This document shows, in pieces, positions 57,735 to 64,000 of a DNA stretch of 64,000 nt (within the stretch, counting starts at the first letter, position 1; each line of letters begins with the position of its first letter). Made by a program: the position numbers and the translations under genes. The stretch lies in NCBI RefSeq assembly GCF_000739775.1, contig NZ_BBJH01000003.1, forward strand, positions 124,001 to 188,000, given 5' to 3'. The notes under the pieces were generated by a model. The model saw nothing but the letters and a program-made list of their open reading frames with translations. It was not told the origin of the DNA and did not search any database. Origin of the DNA: Paraburkholderia heleia NBRC 101817 (GTDB lineage: Bacteria > Pseudomonadota > Gammaproteobacteria > Burkholderiales > Burkholderiaceae).

Positions 57735-58904
57735 ATGAATACCCTTAAACGAATCGATCCGCGCCGCCCCTTCGTCGTCACGGCGGCGGGCCTCAAGCGC
57801 ATCACGCTGGGGGCGGAGGGCAGCGCGGACGCGAGCGCCGCGCAATGGCTCGCGCAGCACGCGCACGCAAGCGCAGCGAAGCCACGCCGCGTGATGAGCC
57901 ATCCAGATCATGTTCTGCTCGTGGTCGCGCACGCCGAACGCGGCGCGCTCGACGATCACGCGTGCCAGGCCGTTGCCGCCGCCGCACTGCTCGCCGATGC
58001 GCAAACCGAAGTGGCGTTGCTGGTGTTCGGTGAGCTGAAGGACGATGCCGGGGCGCTCGGCGTGGACAAGCTGATCGAACTGCCCGGGTTCGAGCGCCGC
58101 ACGTTCGCGCCTGAAAGCGCGTTGCGCGCGCTGCAGGCCTGCGCGGCGGCGCTTGCGCCGAAGCACGTATTCCTGCCCGACAACGCCAGCGGCGACGGCG
58201 ACCTCGGACGCCGCTATGCGGCCGCCGCCGGTGCGAGCGTGGCGACCCATGTGGTCGAGATCGATCCGAAGCATGTGGGCGTGTATGAACAGGCGAAGCG
58301 CGCATGGGCCGTGCGCTCGCTGCCCGATGTGATCCTCCTTGCGCCGAACGCGGTCGAGGCGAAGCTACCCTTCGTCGGCGCGGGCGAACGCCTCGCGGGC
58401 GATTTCATCCGGCCGGCTACCGACCTCGCATCGCCATACCAGGACCTGGGCCTCGAATCCATCGATGCTGCACAGGTTGCGCTCGAAGAAGCCGATTTCA
58501 TCGTCTCCGCAGGCAACGGCGTAACCGACATTGCGGCGTTCGGGCGGCTCGCGGGCGCATTCGGCGCTGCCATCGGCGCGAGCCGCGTGGCGGTGGACAA
58601 CGGCCACTTCACGCGCGACAAGCAGGTGGGCGCAACAGGCAAGACGGTCGAGGCGAGTGTGTATATCGCGTTCGGCATTTCGGGCGCCGTGCAGCACTTG
58701 CAGGGCATCAAGGACTGCCGCCATGTGATCGCCGTGAATCTCGACGGCAGTGCGCCGATTGCGAAGCGCGCGAACCTGACCGTGGTCGGCGACGCGCAAG
58801 GCACGATCGCCGCGCTGATCGAGCAGGTGCAAGCCGCACGCGCAAAGCCTGGCGGGGCGAGCGCCGTACGTGACGAAACGCATTCCGCAGGAGTCGCCGC
58901 ATGA
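57735..58904 (+). CDS. etfA: Electron-transfer flavoprotein alpha subunit, dgc-associated
   Basis: A 389-residue ETF alpha subunit. The FAD-binding end is clear: IVSAGNGVTDIAAFGRLAGAFGAAIGASR, GATGKTVEASVYIAFGISGAVQHLQGIKD and VAVNLDGSAPIAKRANLTVVGD. The N-terminal region is longer than in the housekeeping EtfA. It follows dgcB by 4 bp and overlaps etfB by ATGA, so it is dedicated to dimethylglycine oxidation. Confidence 0.92.
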   Translation: MNTLKRIDPRRPFVVTAAGLKRITLGAEGSADASAAQWLAQHAHASAAKPRRVMSHPDHVLLVVAHAERGALDDHACQAVAAAALLADAQTEVALLVFGELKDDAGALGVDKLIELPGFERRTFAPESALRALQACAAALAPKHVFLPDNASGDGDLGRRYAAAAGASVATHVVEIDPKHVGVYEQAKRAWAVRSLPDVILLAPNAVEAKLPFVGAGERLAGDFIRPATDLASPYQDLGLESIDAAQVALEEADFIVSAGNGVTDIAAFGRLAGAFGAAIGASRVAVDNGHFTRDKQVGATGKTVEASVYIAFGISGAVQHLQGIKDCRHVIAVNLDGSAPIAKRANLTVVGDAQGTIAALIEQVQAARAKPGGASAVRDETHSAGVAA

Positions 58905-59713
58905 ACGCACGCCATGATCCTCAACGCGGCATCGAGCGCATTGCCGTGCTCGTTTCGGCGGGGCGTCACCCCGTGAGCGGCACGCCGCGCTACAGCCGCA
59001 ACGATGCGCTCGCGCTCGAGCTCGCGCGAACGCTGGCCGAACGGCATCACGCGCGTCTCGACGTGCTGCACGCAGGCGACGCCGCCGACCCCGCGCTCGC
59101 CGAATACCTCGCGCTAGGCGCGCACGAAGTGGAGGTGCTGGCCTGCGCGCTGTCCGGCGACGCGGCGCGCATGCTCGCCGAGCGCGTGCGCGGCTACGAC
59201 CTCGTGCTGACCGGCACGCGCGCCGAGGGCGCGCACGACAGCGGCATGCTGCCGTACCGTGTGGCGGCCGCGCTGGGCGCGCCGATCGTGGGCGGCGCAG
59301 TCGACATCGACGTGGACGTCGCGACGCGCGCCGCCGTGGTGCGGCAGTTCCTGCCCAAAGGCCTGCGCCGTCGCGTGCAGACCACGCTGCCCGCAGTGAT
59401 CGCCGTTCATCCGCTCGCGAACGCCCAGCCCCGTTACGCCTGTGCACGGCTGCGCGCGGGCGCGGTGCGGCCCGCAAGCGCAACACGCGCGAGCGGCGCC
59501 GAATCGACCGAAGCCTGCGCATGGACGGTCGGCCCGATCGAGCGTAAACCCGTGCGGCTGGCCGCGGCGGAGAAGCGCTCGGGCCACGCGCGCATGCTTT
59601 CGGCGACCACGACCGAAAGCCGGGGCGGCAACGTCGTAATTGAAGGGAGTTCGGTCGAAAAAGCACAAGTGATCCTCGCGTATTTGCGCGAGCATCAACT
59701 CATCGATTACTGA
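58901..59713 (+). CDS. etfB: Electron-transfer flavoprotein beta subunit, dgc-associated
   Basis: A 270-residue ETF beta-type subunit: RIAVLVSAGRHPVSGTPRYSRNDALALELARTLAE near the N-terminus, then YDLVLTGTRAEGAHDSGMLPYRVAAALGAPIVGG and FLPKGLRRRVQTTLPAVIAVHP. It is more divergent than housekeeping EtfB, as seen in dgc clusters. The 3' end may carry a weak GbdR-like site for gbcA. Confidence 0.88.
   Translation: MNARHDPQRGIERIAVLVSAGRHPVSGTPRYSRNDALALELARTLAERHHARLDVLHAGDAADPALAEYLALGAHEVEVLACALSGDAARMLAERVRGYDLVLTGTRAEGAHDSGMLPYRVAAALGAPIVGGAVDIDVDVATRAAVVRQFLPKGLRRRVQTTLPAVIAVHPLANAQPRYACARLRAGAVRPASATRASGAESTEACAWTVGPIERKPVRLAAAEKRSGHARMLSATTTESRGGNVVIEGSSVEKAQVILAYLREHQLIDY
59632..59658 (+). 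promoter_or_regulatory. Weak 21-bp-spaced repeat before gbcA, inside etfB
   Basis: CGTCGT (59632) and GGTCGA (59653) share GTCG at 21-bp distance but lack the central GCGCAA. It is 110 bp before gbcA, within the 85-132 bp range of the stronger sites. Confidence 0.3.
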
Positions 59714-59762
59714 TTTTGCTGGCCTGTCGGCAACGAACTGGGATGAAAAATCCGGAGCACAC

Positions 59763-61004
59763 ATGAAAGTAACGGCAGAGATTCGCGCGCTGATCGAGCG
59801 CCGCCAAGCGGGTTACAGCCTGGAGGCGCCTTTCTACCTGAGCGAGGAGATTTTCGCGCTCGATATGGAGACGATTTTCCGGCAACACTGGATCGAGGTC
59901 GCCACGGAAGCGGAAATTCCCGAACCGGGCGACTACGTGACCGTCGATCTGGCGGGCGACTCGATCCTGATCGTGCGCGACGACGACATGCAGGTGCGCG
60001 CGTTCCACAACGTCTGCCGGCACCGCGGCGCGCGCCTGTGCAACGAAGAGAAGGGGTCGGTGGGCAATATCGTTTGCCCGTATCACAGCTGGACCTACAA
60101 CCTCACCGGCGCGCTGATGTTCGCCGAGCACATGGGCGAGCAGTTCGACCGCTGCAAGCACAGTCTCAAGCGCGTGCACGTGGAAAATCTCGCGGGCCTG
60201 ATCTTCGTGTGTCTCGCCGAAGAACCGCCCGCCGACTTCGCGCTCATGCGCGCCGAGATGGAGCCGTACTTGCTGCCGCACGATCTGGCGGGCTGCAAGG
60301 TCGCCGCGCAGGTCGACATCGTCGAGAAAGGCAACTGGAAGCTCGTGATGGAAAACAATCGCGAGTGCTATCACTGCGTGGCGAATCATCCCGAGCTGAC
60401 GATTTCGCTCTACGAGTACGGCTTCGGCTACGCGCGCACGGAAGCCAACGCCGAAGGCATGGACGCGTTCGAGCGCACCTGCAACGAGCGCGCGAAGCAG
60501 TGGGAAGCGATGGACCTGCCATCGGTCGAGATCGAAAAGCTTCTGGACGTCACGGGTTTTCGCACGCAGCGCCTGCCGCTCGACCGTTGTGGCGAGTCGC
60601 AAACGCTGGACGCGAAGGTCGCCTCGAAGAAGCTGCTCGGCGAGTTTCGCACCGCCGATCTCGGCGGCCTCTCGTTCTGGACGCAGCCGAACTCGTGGCA
60701 TCACTTCATGAGCGATCACATCGTGTCGTTTTCCGTAATTCCGCTTTCCGCCGGTGAAACGCTCGTGCGCACGCGCTGGCTCGTTCACAAGGACGCGCGC
60801 GAAGGCATCGATTACGACGTGGAGAACCTCACCGCCGTGTGGAACGCGACCAACAACCAGGACCGCACGCTCGTGGAGTATTCGCAACGCGGCGCGGCGA
60901 GCAGCGCGTATGAACCGGGTCCGTATTCGCCGTACACGGAAGGGCTCGTCGAAAAGTTCTCGGCCTGGTATATCGGCCGCCTCGCCAGGCAGATTGGCGC
61001 ATAA
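59763..61004 (+). CDS. gbcA: Glycine betaine demethylase, Rieske oxygenase subunit
   Basis: A 413-residue Rieske non-heme iron oxygenase that removes one methyl group from glycine betaine as formaldehyde, giving dimethylglycine. The Rieske cluster ligands are in CRHRGARLC and VCPYHSW; the mononuclear iron site starts with NWKLVMENNRECYHCVANHPEL, with Asp in a later helix. GGAG lies 7 nt before the ATG. gbcB follows by 47 bp on the same strand and supplies electrons. Confidence 0.94.
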   Translation: MKVTAEIRALIERRQAGYSLEAPFYLSEEIFALDMETIFRQHWIEVATEAEIPEPGDYVTVDLAGDSILIVRDDDMQVRAFHNVCRHRGARLCNEEKGSVGNIVCPYHSWTYNLTGALMFAEHMGEQFDRCKHSLKRVHVENLAGLIFVCLAEEPPADFALMRAEMEPYLLPHDLAGCKVAAQVDIVEKGNWKLVMENNRECYHCVANHPELTISLYEYGFGYARTEANAEGMDAFERTCNERAKQWEAMDLPSVEIEKLLDVTGFRTQRLPLDRCGESQTLDAKVASKKLLGEFRTADLGGLSFWTQPNSWHHFMSDHIVSFSVIPLSAGETLVRTRWLVHKDAREGIDYDVENLTAVWNATNNQDRTLVEYSQRGAASSAYEPGPYSPYTEGLVEKFSAWYIGRLARQIGA

Positions 61005-61051
61005 CGCACACGCAAAGCGAAAAAAATGCGGCAAAGAGAGCGGAGTTTGAC

Positions 61052-62197
61052 ATGATGCGAGACGCGGCCCAATTCAATCCACTCGATCCCGGTGACAGCC
61101 GGGTGACGCGCCCGGCGTTCTGGGGCGCGCTGCCCGAGCGGTGGACGAGCGAGGTCGAGGAGACCCTCGTGTGCTGCCACGTATGGCAGGAAACGCACGA
61201 CGTGAAGAGCTTTTTCCTGCGCTCGCCGCAGGGCCGCACATTCTCGTTCGAGCCGGGGCAGTTCCTTACGCTCGAACTCGAGATCGACGGCGAGGCCATC
61301 AACCGGTGCTATACGATTTCGTCGTCGCCCGCACGGCCTCATACCATTTCCATTACGGTCAAGCGCGTGCCGGGCGGCAAGGTGTCGAACTGGCTGCACG
61401 ACAACCTGCGCCCGGGCGTTTCACTGCGTGTGCTCGGGCCGGCCGGCGAATTCACGTGTGCACGTCACGCCGCACCGAAGTATCTGTTTCTTTCCGCGGG
61501 GTCCGGCGTCACGCCGCTGATGTCGATGAGCCGCGCGCATCACGATCTCGCGGAGGACCGCGATATCGTTTTCGTGCACAGCGCCCGCACCCCCGACGAC
61601 ATCATCTTCGCGCGCGAACTGGAACTGATCGCTTCGAGCCGCGCGAATTTCCGCACGTCGTTCGTCTGTGAAAGAGTGGGCGCGCGCACCGACTGGTCGG
61701 GCGTGACGGGCTTTCTCTCCCTGCCGCTGCTGAAGCTGATTGCCCCGGACTTCATGGAGCGCGAGATCTTCACCTGTGGGCCCGCGCCCTACATGAAAGC
61801 CGTGCGCGATCTGCTCGACGAAGCCGGCTTCGCGCGCGAACGCTACCACGAAGAGAGTTTTTCGTTCGAAACGCTTACGACGCAAGCCGAGGCGCCGGTG
61901 GAGCAGCCGCCGGCGGAATCGTCCGCCGAAACGGCCAGCTTCAAGATCACCTTCGCGAAGAGCCGCCGCGAGATTCAATGCGGCACACACCAGACCGTGC
62001 TCGATGCCGCGCGCCAGGCTGGCGTGCGCCTGGCTTCCTCGTGCAGCCAGGGCATGTGCGGAACCTGCAAGGTCAAGCTCGTTTCGGGGCAGGTGGATAT
62101 GAAGCATAGCGGCGGCATACGCCAGCGCGAAATCGATCAGGGCATGGCGCTGCTGTGCTGCTCGAAACCGCTGTCCGACCTCGTCGTCGACAAATAG
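61052..62197 (+). CDS. gbcB: Glycine betaine demethylase, reductase subunit
   Basis: A 381-residue ferredoxin-NAD reductase. Order of domains: FAD-binding barrel (RCYTISSSPARPHTISITVKR), NAD-binding fold (YLFLSAGSGVTPLMSM; FTCGPAPYMKAVRDLL), then a C-terminal plant-type [2Fe-2S] domain (SSCSQGMCGTCKVKL...LLCCSKPLSD). It passes electrons from NADH to GbcA. Confidence 0.93.
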   Translation: MMRDAAQFNPLDPGDSRVTRPAFWGALPERWTSEVEETLVCCHVWQETHDVKSFFLRSPQGRTFSFEPGQFLTLELEIDGEAINRCYTISSSPARPHTISITVKRVPGGKVSNWLHDNLRPGVSLRVLGPAGEFTCARHAAPKYLFLSAGSGVTPLMSMSRAHHDLAEDRDIVFVHSARTPDDIIFARELELIASSRANFRTSFVCERVGARTDWSGVTGFLSLPLLKLIAPDFMEREIFTCGPAPYMKAVRDLLDEAGFARERYHEESFSFETLTTQAEAPVEQPPAESSAETASFKITFAKSRREIQCGTHQTVLDAARQAGVRLASSCSQGMCGTCKVKLVSGQVDMKHSGGIRQREIDQGMALLCCSKPLSDLVVDK

Positions 62198-62203
62198 CGC
62201 GCG

Positions 62204-62230
62204 CGTCGCGCAACGACAAGAACACGTCGT
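62204..62230 (+). promoter_or_regulatory. 21-bp-spaced direct repeat upstream of the betaine-binding protein gene (candidate GbdR site)
   Basis: Half-sites CGTCGC (62204) and CGTCGT (62225) are 21 bp apart with GACAA in the centre. It begins 7 bp after the gbcB stop and its second half lies 85 bp before the next ATG. Confidence 0.5.
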
Positions 62231-62309
62231 AAATCGACGTTAGCGGCAGATTGTGGCGGGCGAATCTGCATAGGCACGGGGCGCTTGCCCATATCACAGG
62301 AGATCGACC

Positions 62310-63170
62310 ATGAAGCTGACTGCAAAACTTGTTTGGACCGGTGTGTTATCGGCGATGATGTGCTTGAGCGCCCCGGCGTTTGCCGACGGCAAGCCGACCT
62401 TGAAGATCGGTTATGTCGAAGGCTGGGACGACAGCGTCGCGACCTCCAACGTGGCCGCGCGCATCATCGAGAAGCGCTATGGCTATCCGGTGCAGCTCGT
62501 GCCCGTGGCCGCGGGCATCATGTGGCAGGGCGTGGCGCGCGGCGACCTCGACGCGACGCTTTCCGCCTGGCTGCCCGTCACACAGGGCGCGTACTGGGCG
62601 CAATTCAAGGACAAGGTGGTCGACCTCGGCACGAACTTCCCGGGCGCGAAGATCGGCCTCGTGGTGCCCGACTACGTGAGCGCGAAGAGTATCGCCGATC
62701 TCAACGCGGACAAGTCGGCGTTCGGCGGCCGCATCGTCGGCATCGACGCCGGCGCGGGCGTGATGCGCAAGACCGACGAGGCCGTCAAGCAATACGACCT
62801 CAGCTACAGCGTGATGCCGAGTTCGGGCAGCGCGATGACGGCTGAGCTGGCGCGTTCGGTGGGGTCGAAGAAACCGGTGATCGTCACGGGCTGGACGCCG
62901 CACTGGATGTTCGCCAAGTACAAGCTGCGCTTCCTCGACGATCCGAAGAACGTCTACGGCGCCGCGGAGCACGTGGACAACGTGGCCAACCCCGAACTCG
63001 AAAAGAAGGCCCCGCAGGTGGTCGCGTTCCTGAAGAGCTTCCAGTGGAAGCCGGGTGAGATCGACAGCGTGATGCTCGCGATCCAGAACGGCGAGAAGCC
63101 CGATGCCGCGGCCGACACGTGGATCGCCGCGCATGGCGATCGCGTGAATGCCTGGGCAGGCACGCAGTAA
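62310..63170 (+). CDS. Glycine betaine-binding periplasmic protein (OpuAC/ProX-type)
   Basis: A 286-residue exported protein of the OpuAC family. Signal peptide: KLTAKLVWTGVLSAMMCLSAPAFA. Mature start DGKPTLKIGYVEGWDDSVATSNVAARII; ligand-site aromatic residues are in GIMWQGVARGDLDATLSAWLPVTQ, GAYWAQF and VTGWTPHWMFAKYKLRFL. Betaine or carnitine is the likely ligand. CAGGAG lies 7 nt before the ATG. Together with ChoX it could share the ABC importer that starts downstream. Confidence 0.9.
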   Translation: MKLTAKLVWTGVLSAMMCLSAPAFADGKPTLKIGYVEGWDDSVATSNVAARIIEKRYGYPVQLVPVAAGIMWQGVARGDLDATLSAWLPVTQGAYWAQFKDKVVDLGTNFPGAKIGLVVPDYVSAKSIADLNADKSAFGGRIVGIDAGAGVMRKTDEAVKQYDLSYSVMPSSGSAMTAELARSVGSKKPVIVTGWTPHWMFAKYKLRFLDDPKNVYGAAEHVDNVANPELEKKAPQVVAFLKSFQWKPGEIDSVMLAIQNGEKPDAAADTWIAAHGDRVNAWAGTQ

Positions 63171-63284
63171 TCGCAGGCAAACAACGGCAGGGGGCCCGAA
63201 GCGGCCCCGCCAGACCCGTGCCCGCTACGGGCCGCGCGCTGCGATTGTGCTTATGCAGCATGTCATTTTTCTGATGCGGCGCCG

Positions 63285-63311
63285 TGTCGCTTTTGCGCAA
63301 GCGTCTGTCGC
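63285..63311 (+). promoter_or_regulatory. 21-bp-spaced direct repeat upstream of the ABC ATPase gene (candidate GbdR site)
   Basis: Half-sites TGTCGC (63285) and TGTCGC (63306) are identical and 21 bp apart, with GCGCAA in between. This is the best copy in the window. The sequence after it (AATT, T tract, GCAACCATGT) resembles that of choX. Confidence 0.65.
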
Positions 63312-63397
63312 AATTCGCCATCCCGGCAGGGTTTTTTCTGGCAACCATGTAGACGTACCGTGCGGGCCGGCGCCTGCCGTTCGAGGAGACGGAGTCG

Positions 63398-64000
63398 ATG
63401 AAATCCCCCAAGATCGTGGTCGATGGATTATGCAAGGTGTTCGGACCCAACCCGAAGCTTGCACGTGAGCTGCTCGCAAAGGGCGCGACGAAAGACGAGC
63501 TGTTCGCGAGGACCGGCTATGTGCTCGGTGTGAACAATGCCTCGTTCGAGGTGCACGAGGGCGAAATTTTCGTGCTGATGGGGCTGTCCGGCTCGGGCAA
63601 GTCCACGCTGATCCGGCTCATCAACCGGCTCGTGGAGCCGACGGCCGGCAAGGTCATCATCGACGGGCGCGATATCGCGGCCGTGCGGCGTTCGGAACTG
63701 GTCTCGCTGCGCCGCACCGACATGAGCATGGTGTTCCAGTCGTTCGCGCTCATGCCGCAGCGCAGCGTGCTCGCGAATGCCGCGTTCGGACTCGAAGTGG
63801 CGGGCGTGGGCCGCAAGGAGCGCGAGCGGCGCGCGCTGGCCGTGCTGGAACAGGTGGGCCTCGCGGCGTTTGCGCAGAAGCTGCCCGCCGAGCTTTCGGG
63901 CGGCATGCAGCAGCGCGTGGGCCTCGCTCGCGCGCTCGCAGTGAATCCTTCGCTCATGATCATGGACGAAGCGTTCTCCGCGCTCGATCCCCTCAAGCGC
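63398..64000 (+). CDS. Quaternary-amine ABC transporter ATP-binding protein (OpuAA/ProV-like; cut by right edge)
   Basis: The first 201 codons of an ATPase of the glycine betaine/choline/carnitine importers. N-terminus KSPKIVVDGLCKVFGPNPKLARELLAKG is the ProV-type extension; Walker A GLSGSGKSTLIRLINRLVEP, Q-loop MVFQSFALMPQ, signature LSGGMQQRVGLARALA and Walker B LMIMDEAFSALDP are seen. AGGAG precedes the ATG. The permease and the end of this gene should lie beyond 64000. It would power uptake for ChoX and the OpuAC-type protein. Confidence 0.92.
   Translation, partial: MKSPKIVVDGLCKVFGPNPKLARELLAKGATKDELFARTGYVLGVNNASFEVHEGEIFVLMGLSGSGKSTLIRLINRLVEPTAGKVIIDGRDIAAVRRSELVSLRRTDMSMVFQSFALMPQRSVLANAAFGLEVAGVGRKERERRALAVLEQVGLAAFAQKLPAELSGGMQQRVGLARALAVNPSLMIMDEAFSALDPLKR

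Noticed and set aside
53729-57805. A 1358-codon open frame on the minus strand
   Set aside because: It is antisense to dgcA and dgcB and rich in Arg/His/Ala, as expected for the complement of GC-rich coding DNA. No family motif or ribosome site is present.

Overview
The window looks like part of a high-GC betaproteobacterial replicon of the Burkholderia/Paraburkholderia/Caballeronia group. That rests on the type of porin, the BetI/GbdR-type betaine genes, the H-NS-like small protein and the general codon and GC style; no rRNA, tRNA or replication gene is present to fix the taxon or replicon. Almost all sequence is chromosomal-type metabolic genes. I see no insertion sequence, prophage or CRISPR array.

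Layout. (1) 1-5,000: a minus-strand operon of a polar amino-acid ABC importer and a histidine/aromatic ammonia-lyase homologue that exactly lacks the MIO-forming Ala-Ser-Gly. (2) 5,200-12,450: an MHS-family transporter, an M20 amidohydrolase, a divergent ArsR-type regulator/DHA2 efflux pair, DUF302, a small secreted protein, cupin and OsmC genes. (3) 12,550-17,830: a class B (ba3-like) heme-copper oxidase operon with three c-type cytochromes. (4) 18,270-25,800: a D-glucarate module (FadR-type regulator, semialdehyde dehydrogenase, transporter, lactonase, GudD, KdgD) that converts glucarate to 2-oxoglutarate, with three matching operator-like sites. (5) 25,900-31,930: H-NS-like protein, cytochrome b561, TMEM175-like channel, DUF4142, metE and divergent metR.

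(6) 32,000-64,000: an essentially complete choline-to-pyruvate island. Uptake: ChoX, an APC permease, an OpuAC/ProX-type binding protein and an ABC ATPase cut by the right edge. Oxidation of choline: betA, betB, betI. Glycine betaine to dimethylglycine: gbcAB. Dimethylglycine to sarcosine: dgcAB with dedicated etfAB. Sarcosine to glycine: soxBDAG with a folB paralogue. Formaldehyde removal: fdhA. Glycine to serine to pyruvate: glyA and sdaA. Regulator: gbdR. A porin gene lies inside the island.

The most interesting signal is regulatory. Five promoters in the island (choX, porin, fdhA, opuAC-type binding protein, ABC ATPase) carry two YGTCGY half-sites whose starts are exactly 21 bp apart, often with GCGCAA between them, 85-132 bp before the start codon. 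Weaker versions precede gbcA and lie between gbdR and glyA. This is a candidate GbdR operator, and it draws the porin into the betaine regulon. BetI-type palindromes lie before choX and betI.
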